Source: Antedon mediterranea
Taxonomy: Eukaryota > Echinodermata > Crinoidea > Comatulida > Antedonidae
Assembly (NCBI RefSeq): GCF_964355755.1
Contig: NC_092678.1
Coordinates: 7,476,922 to 7,540,921, forward strand
Direction of reading: 5' to 3'
Length of the DNA stretch: 64,000 nt
Every line of letters starts with the position of its first letter. The stretch's first letter is position 1. The notes beneath the pieces were generated by a model, which was given only the letters and a program-made list of their open reading frames with translations, had not been told where the DNA came from and ran no database searches. Shown piece by piece: positions 1 to 11,043 of this stretch. The translations under genes and the position numbers were made by a program.

Positions 1-44
1 CCTCAACCTAACCCTTTAGTGTTAATGTTGCACCACTTGCGCGG

Positions 45-85
45 CGGATAACCAAACTCGTCAAAGTGACGAGTTACATGTCTAG
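45..85 (+). mobile_element. Helitron-like 3' terminus (copy 1)
   Basis: A hairpin AACTCGTC/GACGAGTT (55-62 and 68-75) is followed 10 bases later by a terminal CTAG (82-85) and then T. Hairpin plus CTRR end plus a flanking T is the Helitron 3' end pattern. The same terminus occurs at 5783-5827. The rest of the element lies left of the window. Confidence 0.5.
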
Positions 86-1074
86 TTTATTTATTTAAAT
101 TTCTGCCAAATACAAGGTTTATTATGTAAACTTGCTACAGTAGTTAATCAAAATAAAACAATGAGATCTATTTATTTATTTGTTCTTTCTGTAAACTGAA
201 ATACATTTTCAATACAAATGTACTGATTTCCAAAGTGGTTCAGTAAACATATTTATAAAAAAAATAAAATAGAATGCAAACGTTTGAAAACATTTTTAAA
301 ATGAGTGTTGAATTAAATAAATGTAAAATTATGTCCTACAGTAGGCTCCATTATAATGTTGTCTATAATGAAATTCAAACCAGCATAGATTTTCACATAT
401 TCTTAAATCTAGCTATCACATTTCAATTTACTTAAATGACTTCTAAATATCCTTGATATCATTTTGTCAACACAAAGTTTATTTTATCAATTTATGTAGA
501 AATCATCTGACATAATTTAAGAGAAGATTAATATAGGATATAGTAAATTACCAACTTGGGAGCCAGCAATGTGGTAATTTATTGAAACTGTTTTTTCAAC
601 AACTAAAATCAGTGCGTGTGTGTACACACATTTTTCTAGTGATAAATAATGTTAAAAATAGCTTTTTCATGCTGTATTGTGAGGGAAATTATTTTGTAAT
701 TCTAAAGCCTATTCTAAAGTTCAGATCAATTTTTATTTTAAAACATTTTCCTGGTTGGTAAAAATGTTTACACAAACCCACCAACAGTGGTGTATGTAGT
801 TTGTGTGCCTGTTAACCTGGATAAACCGAATATATTTATGAAAGAGGATAGTAGACCACCCCTATTGGATAATGGTATTGGAACGCTTATGTCTGTGATC
901 TTGCAATTAGAATTTTGGTGGAAAATTGTATCGTTTAAATTGGTTATTTCTAACCAAATATGTATGTTCAAGAGATGTGGTCTTTACACCATACACTTTA
1001 TAGTATCTTTATTTTGTATAGAAAAGCAACAATTCCATGTTTACAATTTGGTAAAATCTTTTAAAATACTAAAA

Positions 1075-1256
1075 GTGGAGATGTAGCTTGGTGGTTATTG
1101 AGCTTGCCTTTTAATCCAAAGGTACGAGGCTCAATTCTGACCTAGTGCCAGGGTTGCAATTCACGACTCAAATAAATGAGTTTATAAGCACAATAAATTA
1201 TTAAATAGGTTATCCTGCCTGTAATTCGCTGTTGGATGCGTATGAAATAAAAAAAA
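1075..1256 (+). mobile_element. tRNA-derived SINE, family 1, copy 1
   Basis: A tRNA-like head (GTGGAGATGTAGCTTGGTGG as box A region, GAGGCTCAATTCT as a degraded box B) is followed by a body ending TTGGATGCGTATG then A-rich DNA. The same head and body occur inverted at 26686-26893. Confidence 0.6.
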
Positions 1257-2327
1257 TTATAAATTTAAATGAAACTTGCGGACATTGAACTTGTTCTGCC
1301 ATTTCTTTTTCAATTGTAGGTAAAACATGATTCTAGTTGTGTGGCACCAAACTTTTGCATACCTTTATGGTCCAAATAATTTAATAGGGAAAACACATTG
1401 ATATAGACATTTATCCTGGTGTTCCATGGCTAAATATTTTGACATTTCTGATGTAAATGAACTGTGAGAAAAATTCTAAATGCATATTATGTCTCAAACT
1501 GCCAGGGGGGTCAAAATGAATATGGTGAAGTGATAATAGAAAGACAAACGATGTATTTCAAAGAAATTTTTGTTTTTTATATATATTTTTTTCTTTTACA
1601 AAAATTTTATTTTACTACCGTAGGCCAAATATTTGTTACTTTTATCTATAATAAAGGGCCAGACTAGAGTACATTTTGCAACCTACTGTAATTGTGTTTG
1701 CCTTCAGGAAAAAATTTATTTATTTTAACAATTAATATTTTTATTTGCAACCTGTTTTAGTGTTTTACAGTATTGGTTTGAAATCAATAATAAACAACAT
1801 ATGAATAAAATATACTGTAAAAACACAACAAAATGATTCCATCTTTACGAATATTCCTGGAGGCATTTTGCACGTTTTTAATATTATTAACAAATGATCA
1901 AAGTTCAATGTCTATACAATGTAAACAGATACTAATCTTCCATGGAAGAAAAATGATACCTAATTGCTTTGGATGAAAAATAAGAATGGTTAGATGGCCG
2001 CTGGGCAAGACCACATGGGGATCGCACTGGACATTGTCGCACATCAATGTTGTCATCTCAGCTGGTTGGGTCTGACCCCTCAAGTAGGCCTAATGAACAA
2101 AAGACATGCCAGCAGTATTTTGAACATGATGGTATTTGGAGTTGCATTATATTATATCTCTCAAAGTACATGCTTAGCCTGTCTCATACGTGCAGTTAAA
2201 TTTTCCTAACCTGGAAACAAAAATGCAATTTTATAAAGTAATTATATTTTTTAAATAGTTAGGTATAGAAACACACTCAGTAGGAATCAGTGAACGGTGA
2301 AGATGATGGATTAATGAGAAAATGCTA

Positions 2328-2398
2328 TCCCTAACCAAGATTCGAACCAAAAATCTTCTACTTGAAAAGTAGACATCCTACCATTAGACCACGAAGGC
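2328..2398 (-). tRNA. tRNA-Glu(UUC)-like sequence, probably a pseudogene or SINE head
   Basis: On the minus strand, box A TGGTCTAATGG and box B GGTTCGAATCT are good. The anticodon stem is perfect (TCTAC/GTAGA) with loop TTTTCAA, giving anticodon UUC. The acceptor and T stems pair poorly, so a working tRNA gene is doubtful. Confidence 0.4.
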
Positions 2399-3694
2399 TT
2401 TTATATTATTTATCACAAAACCAGTTTTTATTTCATAGTTTTTTTTACATTATTATATATAAGCAGTTTGATCAATCAAATTTCAGTAATTTACAAAATA
2501 ATTGTAAGCAATGTCGACACTTGCATAGTTCTTATTTGGCGATATTACTATTCTATCATGTTGTGAAATTCTTAAACCCTTCTGTGTAACTGCCTACCTT
2601 CTATTCACTTCTAGTTAGTAGATTAAAGGGCATAAAAGAATTGAACCTGTTCGACAAAGCCACCTTTAATACACCCATTCATTTACCCTATTGTATGGAT
2701 CCATTGTGATTACTTGTTGTTTGTGGAATTACTCGCTCAAGCGTACTTAATGCTGCAGATTAGAATGAATTAAATGCCTTATGGAATTTTGATTCAACAC
2801 ATTATTAGATTCAATCAGTCAATTTTTACTAATTTTGTAACCTTATCTGTTAGATTATTTATAATGAAAATTAAACCTCTTTAAAGACAGTAGTATTGAA
2901 AACTACTAATCAATCCTAAAATTTACCAACTTGCTGCAATAGGATTTTGTTGTCCATTAAAAAAGATACCTAATTCTAATACTTTCTTCAGCAAAGCGGT
3001 TAAAAGAGAGTAAAAAAACATATTCTGTAGGCCTTTAGAAGAATTACACAAAATTTAGGGGGAAAAATATAGATACAGGGCCTGTTTCTACTGAGCAACA
3101 GAGAATACAGATTTAAAACGCCATATAATTTGAAGGGTTACCATTTTGAAAGAACAGAACTTTCTTGTCAACAGGTTCACAAAAAGAACAGCTTATTTAT
3201 ATACTTTTAAAAACCTCAATTGATTCCGGTCTCTATCATCAACTCTTGGAGAAATTTTCAGCTTCAAAACAATCTTTTATAAAACCTTTCCATTCTTTTC
3301 AAATTGAGACTGAACACCTACAGTTATAAAACTATCAATATAACCTGTACAATTTCAATTTTTTAACCGTATTGAGATATTTCTTGTCTACTTTCAAAAG
3401 AATAGACAAAATTCTTTTAATAATGACATAATAAGATGATCTCATCCGTTATTGTGTGACAAGTTTTACTACTACTAAGTAATCTTTGTACATTATTGTA
3501 CCTTCACAATACCAATACTATTGTAGTGCAAAAGACATATTTGAATGACTTATCAAAACGCACATCGTTTCTTTTATTATATATTATAATGTATACAATC
3601 CTGGGCCTAATATTTACATCACTTTGAATGGTAACTGGTTACAATATTATACAATACAGGCTTCCTTACAGGCTTTCGATTTCTACATATTTAT

Positions 3695-4434
3695 GGGTAT
3701 TGCTAAACACCGCAAACCCCGCAAACCCCCGCAAACCTCCAAAAAAACATAGCAAACCCCACCGAACCAACATAAAAGTGATTGAATCATGTAGTGTACA
3801 ACCCACTGGGTATATCAATGTAAAAAAAAAATTAAATTTCTACTGTTAACAACTTATTTTTGGGGTAAAACATCATTTTTTGGTCAAAAATGATTGTTAA
3901 ACCCCGCAAACCTCCAAAAAACCATAGCAAACCCCACCGAACCAACATTAAAGTGATTGAATAATGTAGTGTACGACCCACTCGGTATATAAATATTAAA
4001 TTTCTACTGTTAACTACTTTTTTGCAGATAAAACATCATTTTTTGGTTAAAAATTAGCAATCATTTTTGACCAAAAAATGATGTTTTACCCCAAAAATAA
4101 ATAGTTAACAGTAGAAATTTAATATTTTTTTTACATGGATATACCCAGTGGGTTGTACACTACATGATTCAATCACTTTTATGTTGGTTCGGTGGGGTTT
4201 GCTATATTTTTTTGGAGGTTTGCGGGGTTTAGCAATCATTTTTGACCAAAAAATGATGTTTTACCCCAAAAATAAATTGTTAACAGTAGAAATTTAATTT
4301 TTTTTTTACATGGATATACCCAGTGGGTTGTACACTACATGATTTAATCACTTTCATGTTGGTTCGATGGGGTTTGCTATGTTTTTTTGGAGGTTTGCGG
4401 GGGTTTGCGGGGTTTGCGGTGTTTAGCAATACCC
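3695..4434. mobile_element. 740-bp palindromic MITE with 8-bp target duplication
   Basis: The ends are GGGTATTGCTAAACACCGC and its exact complement, and ATATTTAT flanks both sides (3687-3694 and 4435-4442). Inside are about four ~200-bp half-units in head-head/tail-tail order, so the element is nearly one long inverted repeat. There is no ORF. The 8-bp duplication fits hAT or Merlin elements; terminal GG favours Merlin-like. Confidence 0.8.
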
Positions 4435-4578
4435 ATATTTATAACCAGAATATAAATTAGTCTGTTATTAAACACTACGATTCTACATTCATATTCACTC
4501 TCATCACAATTACTTTTTTTTTTATGAACATATTAAAAATACATTATGAGATTTAATTTATCGAAATATTAATTGTTA

Positions 4579-4766
4579 AAGCTTCCATTCTCACTAGAAT
4601 GCAACACAAGGAAACACGCAACACAACTGATTTGACCAATCGCGAGATAATCCAAACGGTTGTTTTTAATTTTTGTTTTTTTGGACGCAAATAAATTATG
4701 TCTTTTGAATTGAATTATATGCGTTGTGTGTACGTAATTCTATTGCGTCCTAGTGGGAACCCAGCT
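4579..4766. mobile_element. Harbinger-type MITE with TTA target duplication
   Basis: Imperfect terminal inverted repeats (AAGCTTCCATTCTCACTAG / CTAGTGGGAACCCAGCT) are flanked by TTA on both sides (4576-4578 and 4767-4769). A 3-bp TWA duplication is the PIF/Harbinger hallmark. No coding capacity. Confidence 0.55.
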
Positions 4767-4888
4767 TTAGCAAGATGTGTAATTATGCTGCAGAAATCGT
4801 CCACTTATCCATCTAAAATCTTATTTTAAGACCTTTTACCTGCTGTACCTTAATTTTTAAAAAAACAAGAAAACAGTACCTAATTAAT

Positions 4889-5399
4889 ATAGCAAACCCC
4901 ACCGAACCAACATTAAAGTGATTGAATAATGTAGTGTACGACCCACTGGGTATATAAATATTAAATTTCTACTGTTAACTACTTTTTTGCGGATAAAACA
5001 TCATTTTTTGGTTAAAAATTAGCAATTATTTTTGACCAAAAAATGATGTTTTACCCCAAAAATAAATAGTTAACAGTAGAAATTTAATATTTTTTTTACA
5101 TGGATATACCCAGTAGGTTGTACACTACATGATTCAATCACTTTTATGTTGGTTCGGTGGGGTTTGCTATATTTTTTTGGAGGTTTGCGGGGTTTAGCAA
5201 TCATTTTTGACCAAAAAATGATGTTTTACCCCAAAAATAAGTTGTTAACAGTAGAAATTTAATTTTTTTTTTACATGGATATACCCAGTAGGTTGTACAC
5301 TACATGATTCAATCACTTTTATGTTGGTTCGATGGGGTTTGCTATGTTTTTTTGGAGGTTTGCGGGGGTTTGCGGGGTTTGCGGTGTTTAGCAATACCC
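4889..5399. mobile_element. 5'-truncated second copy of the palindromic MITE
   Basis: It is nearly identical to the right three-quarters of 3695-4434, ending GTTTAGCAATACCC at 5399, but the left terminus is missing. It begins within the half-unit at ATAGCAAACCCC. No target duplication is visible. Confidence 0.75.
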
Positions 5400-5524
5400 T
5401 TTTCAAAGAGCAAAACAATAAACATAACGTTTATCTTTTTTCTTCATATTGTAATATATGAAACTTGAAAGTAATTATGCACTTTCATAATATGTCACTG
5501 TTTAAAATTTGTGAAGATTTTATC

Positions 5525-5695
5525 ATAGTAAAAATTATGATTTAGTTCGGTATGTAATAATCAACTTGCATCGAGGGGTTCACGACAATTCTTCGGATTT
5601 TCTTCAGCAGGTGCTCATGTGGCTCGATGTGTAGTGCAACCGCCTTTGGTATCAGAGGTACCGGGATCGAATCCCATCAGGCGAAAACAATTAAA
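5525..5695 (+). mobile_element. tRNA-like SINE, family 2, copy 1
   Basis: It starts with a TTATGATT...GGTATGTAATAATC block and contains a box B-like GGGATCGAATCCC. The same block order occurs at 52820-52930. It lies just 5' of the Helitron-like end at 5827, so part of it may belong to that element. Confidence 0.4.
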
Positions 5696-5782
5696 TAAAA
5701 TGATTTATTTGGTTATTACACCGAAAGGGCAGTTTTAATTTTGAATGAGAGTACTTGAATGCGAAAGATAAGTTTTGTTACG

Positions 5783-5827
5783 GGCGGATAACCAAACTCG
5801 TCCTCAAGTGACGAGTTCCATGTCTAG
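5783..5827 (+). mobile_element. Helitron-like 3' terminus (copy 2)
   Basis: The GCGGATAACCAAACTCGTC text recurs with the complementary GACGAGTT arm (5810-5817), CTAG at 5824-5827 and a following T. Only the hairpin loop and one base after it differ from copy 1. The 5' end is not identifiable; no Rep/helicase ORF is present. Confidence 0.5.
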
Positions 5828-8441
5828 TTTACAGTTATGTTTACTAAGGAATGTAATTGTATTAAACTACTGTGGAGTAGCTTTGCGTCAGGGAGTTGAG
5901 TAATTGGTCAGATGTTTAGCCCTACTCTGATGCAATTTGTACTTCATACTACAGTAAGTACATTTGAGAATACTTGCGAATTTTGCAAATGTCTATCAAT
6001 GTGGGCTGGTTAAGTCTTGTATGGCTGATGCAAGGTTGTCATTTAATAGCTTTAATATTCCCCAGCTTTCTGTAACAGCCCAAGGTATGATCTTATGACC
6101 TTGTTGCCATAGCAACTGTAAGTTTGGGTATACCATACCACATTCAAACTAACCATTCACAAAAGCCCATCATATACTGTACAGTACAGTTAGTACATTA
6201 ATAACCTGTATTAATGCCAACTATAGTACTGTATAATTATCAAAACTATTTTTGTGAATTACAAACGCATGAATCCAAGGTATTAAAACATTTCAATCTA
6301 ACAACCAAATCTGCTATCATTATTATATCATTTGGTATATCTATTGAAAGTAATAAAACCGACCAATTAAGTAAATTAATTACAGGCTTAAATTGTCTAG
6401 CAACCGTCAACAAACACCTAATGTAAACTTACTGTTAGCAATAATATTAGTCTAAAGTATGTTTTGTGTTTGTCCGACAAGCACAATGGTAAAGGAAGTT
6501 ATAGTGTGGATATGTTCAATCACGTGAAAGTAACCAGCAACGCTTTTGTTAACGTCTTTCAATCTTTAACACAAGAGGCGACAGGTTAAAACCAACAAAG
6601 AAAGTCTACAAAGAAAGCTTTTTTAAAATGTGTGTGTAACTACTACAGGTAAAAAAGTTTTTTTCTTTTAATATGATCTATTTAGGTTAAAAAATATGGA
6701 CCAAGACTTTGGTCAATTCCATTTTTAATAAAATCTGATTATAATTCCATCCCTAATTGTTGAAACATCGTGTACCAAACTTGATGGTGGGTGCAAATAA
6801 TTTTTTGGGTAGAATGAAGAAAGTTATTTAAACAACCCAGTCAACAACTACTGTATCTTTAAGTAACTTTATTTTTATAAATTAAAGTGAATTTGTTGAT
6901 ACATTTTTTTTAATGACTTATCATAATCATAGATAGTTAATATTAAAATGTAGATTGTACATAATAAATAACAATGACAAAATCATAGTGCAAATATTTT
7001 GCTAAATTGTTCTTTGGACTTCCTACTGTAGTTGTTGTAAAATTTGATAAAATATCAAGATATAAACAATAATTGCGACAGTCCGAGTCCATCACAGTTA
7101 AAATATGTGCAGTTGTTGGAATTTATAGATACCGGTAGTAAATTTAAAAAAAATTCTAAAATTACTAAATTATACTGATTGTATGTATATAAATTTAGGA
7201 AAGTTGTTTTTGAGTGGTGTTTTCGGTAACCTTTATTTCTAAAATAAAAATGATGAAAATAAATACTAGGCCTAGAGTATGATAGTGAAAAGTTCATTAG
7301 GAGTGTATTAATTACAATCCTATTTCGGTTTCATGTAAAAGATCAGTAGATATCAAACACATGAGAACAACAGCCCAGTTGATTAAACAATACCTCAGCA
7401 AGAGCAGGCATAGACCTCATTATCTTAACAATAAAAATGGCCTGAAAGGGTGTAACTGAAGGTGACACTGGACAATACCTCCTGGTTGTAGAGTTACAAA
7501 GTGCCTGTTGTGGAATTCTATTGTAATATGCCTCTACAAAGTGTTGCTGGGTGTTCAAATCATGGTGAGCTCTCCTGAATATGGACTTTCACAAAACCAG
7601 AAGTTTTTCAAATAATATGATGATGATTGAACAGACAATCAATATAAATTAGTAGTTTTACAAATTTTATATTAATTTTGAAATTTCATTCAGAAAAAAT
7701 ACAGGGTTTTCGATATTGAGACAGCATTAAAAAGATCTATAAACAGGTTTTGACTTTATATTTGAGTTATATTTAGCAAATATACAGTATAAATAGAAAT
7801 GGCAAGGAACAGTTGATAAAGGGAAATTCAGGACTTTTTACAAACTATTTAACACAGTTTTGGTTGATCAACTTTGCATTAAAAGAATATCTTGTAGAAT
7901 CTAATCTATTGATAATAGAAACTTGTACAGTATGATGTAACGTTTAAAAGATGCTATCTTTTATTGTTTGGAAAACTGGCAGTAATTTTGAAGCGTGTCG
8001 TAGTTATTATTTTTATTGTGATAAATAATGTACAATAAAATAAAAAACACAAGTTGTCCCACTCAACAAATATTTTAAGTATTTTTAAAAGATAAATTAT
8101 AAAACAAAACAACATTTTTATAGGCATTAAATGAATGAAAAACATTATATGCTGCTGAAGCAAAGTAAAAACAAGTTCATGCCTGTGATTTCAACACAGA
8201 GTTAATTTTGGAAATATTTTTTAAATGTGCTGACATCCCCCCCCCCCCCCAAATATGGTAGCAATATGCTTAAGTATGGTAGTGATATGACATTATCATA
8301 ACCATATATGGGCACAACACAAAAAAGTTTGTTGATAGTGTAGACAAAGATTTATAATGAAAAACATACTGTACATGACCGATCTCCAATATGAAGTTTA
8401 ACCTCACCCCAAATTTTAGGACACAAGACTTAGGTAAATCC

Positions 8442-10140
8442 AGGCCTCGAATTTGGGGATTTTAGGGGCAAGGCCATTTGGCCTCCGGTTTTCGTTGATT
8501 TGAGGGGCACCAAGGCCAAATGGGAGGGCACCAAGGCCATTTGTTTTAAATCGAAGGGGCACCAAGGCCAAAATTAAAAAATATTTTAATAACTAGGCCA
8601 AAATTTAAAAATAGCTTGTTTCCGGTTGAGCGCCGGGTGGAATTTTTTTCAAAAAAAAAAAAATTCTACCCGCAAACATTTTTGGGGGAATTTCCCCTAT
8701 TCATCAGATTGCGTAGTAGTAGTAGTAGGAGAGGACTGTCTACATCTTTTTGTATTTCATTATATATAAATATTACGTGTATTTACGATCCATATAAATA
8801 ATAATTATTAAGGTACGATGTTTAGCGTTCACAGTTGTTTCGTTTAGTTTCAAACAATGCGATCAAAAAAAGGCATGTGAAGCCGGCCAGGCCCAACGGG
8901 TAAAGACCCTAACAACAGCAAGCACTTAGCAGCACTAAGGCGCAGCGGACGGAGAACACAGGTTACAAAAACAATTTGTTTGTAGGCCTTAACTACAACT
9001 ATTCATACACAGAGTGTTAACCACGGTAAAAATCAAGCCAATGACATTATGTTGTAGAATATAAATTATTGTTATTTTCCGAGTTTCGATTTCTGAAGCT
9101 TTTTTGTTAGTATAATCCATATTCATAAGAATTCAAAACACGGACGGACGCCGACCCCTCTCTCTCTCTCTCTCTCTGTTTAGCCTTCTGCACGTGTATT
9201 GTGGTTGTGGATTATACCATTTCCTTGAGTTCGGTAAAAACGCGTTTGTTAATTTAGTGTACGACGTCGTTAAACAAGATTTTTCGATGATCTGTCGGCT
9301 GGATTATTGAGGTGGGTGCGATAAAATATAAATATAATATACTTCCAACGATCTTCGGGTTGAGGTACCGGTTTAACTTTAGTACTAAAAGTTGACACCC
9401 CTAATTTTACACGTATAATGGAATGGACTACACCATGCAGGAACGCACATGGTATTTTCATATCAGAGGGTGCGTGTACGTCAAAAGGAATTGTTTTTCC
9501 AACGACCGATCCTTCGTACTCACACGTACGACGACGACGTCGTGTGAAATTTCTTATCAGAGGGTGCGTGTGCGTCAAATGGAATTGTTTTCCCAATGTA
9601 TTGAATCGTGTGTGTTTGTTGATCGGATCGGCGGCGGGAGGATAGGACAAGGAGTGCGTGTAATTTTTTTTTCAACGAAGGCGGCTAGCTCGATTATTGA
9701 GGCGGGGGTGGTGCGACTTTAATACTTTCAGTGACCTCCGATCGAGGAACGTTTTTAGCTTTATTATTAAAAGTGTACACCCCTGTATTTTAATGTACTA
9801 TCTATACCATTATTTACCACGCACGGCGGCCGGGACGATATTGTTTTGGTTATATAAATAATAATTATGTTCGATGTTTTCTCTAAATGCGTTTAGGGAA
9901 ATCCCCTTGCAACGAAGACAGGCGATAGTTTTGCGTCTCGTCCGATATTCTTGACATTATTTTCTATCTACTTCAGTGGTTTTTATTGTGGTAAAACTCG
10001 GGAAGGGCACTCACGGCCAACGCAAAAAAAAGGGCAGGCCAGTAGTGGCCGTGGGTGCTATTAATTTTCGAGGGCATTGAGGCCAACTGGGAGGGCACCG
10101 ACGGCACTGGCCGCGGTGGCCGCGGTAAAATTCGAGGCCT
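8442..10140. mobile_element. 1.7-kb non-autonomous hAT-like element with 8-bp target duplication
   Basis: The termini AGGCCTCGAATTT and its complement are flanked by GTAAATCC on both sides (8434-8441 and 10141-10148). Subterminal regions repeat GGGCACCAAGGCCAA-like text. The interior is GC-richer than its surroundings, has a (CT)10 run at 9158-9177 and an internal duplication (TATCAGAGGGTGCGTGT at about 9460 and 9555). Longest ORFs are ~126 aa and overlap on both strands with no transposase signature. Confidence 0.75.
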
Positions 10141-10266
10141 GTAAATCCATTGTTAATATAGATTATATCTCATCCCATGTTTGACAAATTTTTCACCCAG
10201 GCCCTATAGGACTATGTATACACGGCCATATACAGTAACTAACAGTAGGCTAAGATGTAGGCTTAC

Positions 10267-11043
10267 CTGAAACTTTCACAGTAAATGGCACAACACCTGG
10301 AATATTAGAGTCTTCTAAATCAGGATTCAATTTTATACCTCCAGTTTCACTATCCAAAAACAATATGTTATTTCTGTTCCCGTCAACAATATGGTAACTA
10401 AGTTTGTCGTTGACATCAGGATCTCGTGCCGGGACAGTACCGATGGTCTCGCCTTTCGGAAAATGGCCAACGTAATTATTAAAATAAATGTCAAAATTCT
10501 CAAGTAGTGGGGAATTATCGTTAATATCGTCAACGTATATGATTAACGTGGCAAACGAAAAGAAGGGATCAGAGGTTGCTTTGATTTGCAGCCAGTACGT
10601 ACTACGAGCCTCGTAGTCTATGTTACCGTTAGTGGTTATTTCTCCCGTGTATGCATCAAGGGAGAAGAGGTCTGCTACTTCTTCAGAAGTAATCTCGTAA
10701 ATAATAAAAGCATTAGCGCCCGTATCATCATCAGTGGCTTGAATAGTTCCTACAAAAGATCCTAAGTCGCTATTTTCCTCAATGTGCATTGTGGGATTTT
10801 CGTTGGTAAATACAGGAACATTGTCATTTACATCCAGTAACGTCACAAGTATGTTAACTGCCGTCTCCCGCAGTCCTCCATCTCTTGCAATGGCAACAAG
10901 ATGGTAGACTGATACCTCTTCACGATCTAATTTACAGTCGGGATGGGGACAAGTTCGTATTATACCACTCGCTGAGTCAATATCAAATTTACCATCGCCA
11001 TCATTACCACCGTCAAATGTATAGATTATGGTCCCAAATGTAC
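10267..11043 (-). other. CELSR: CELSR exon 2: rest of cadherin repeat 7, repeats 8 and 9
   Basis: The acceptor is TTTTTTCAG followed by GTACATTTGG at 11043, and the donor is at 10266. It carries the CELSR-like stretch DGDGKFDIDSASGIIRT, the linkers DVNDNVP and DINDNSP, and repeat 9 with NFDIYFNNYVGHFP. It ends at VKVSG in phase 1. The first ATG-initiated frame begins only at 10846, which would hide the first 66 residues of this exon. Confidence 0.85.

Larger units (their letters stand above)
1..8433. other. Probable CELSR intron/intergenic DNA, no gene seen
   Basis: No ORF here resembles a conserved protein on either strand. Since CELSR exon 2 ends in a good donor at 10266, this is most simply its long second intron. 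It holds the mobile-element pieces listed separately; 5830-8430 shows nothing recognisable beyond low-complexity AT-rich DNA and a C14 run at 8237-8250. Confidence 0.6.

Noticed and set aside
787-1086. 99-aa plus ORF
   Set aside because: No similarity to any family I know; it runs into a SINE and has intron-like composition.
2328-2398. Functional tRNA-Glu gene
   Set aside because: The anticodon arm is perfect but acceptor and T stems pair badly, so I list it only as tRNA-like.
9270-9722. Overlapping ORFs of 75-126 aa
   Set aside because: They lie inside the hAT-like element, overlap on both strands, and show no conserved motif.
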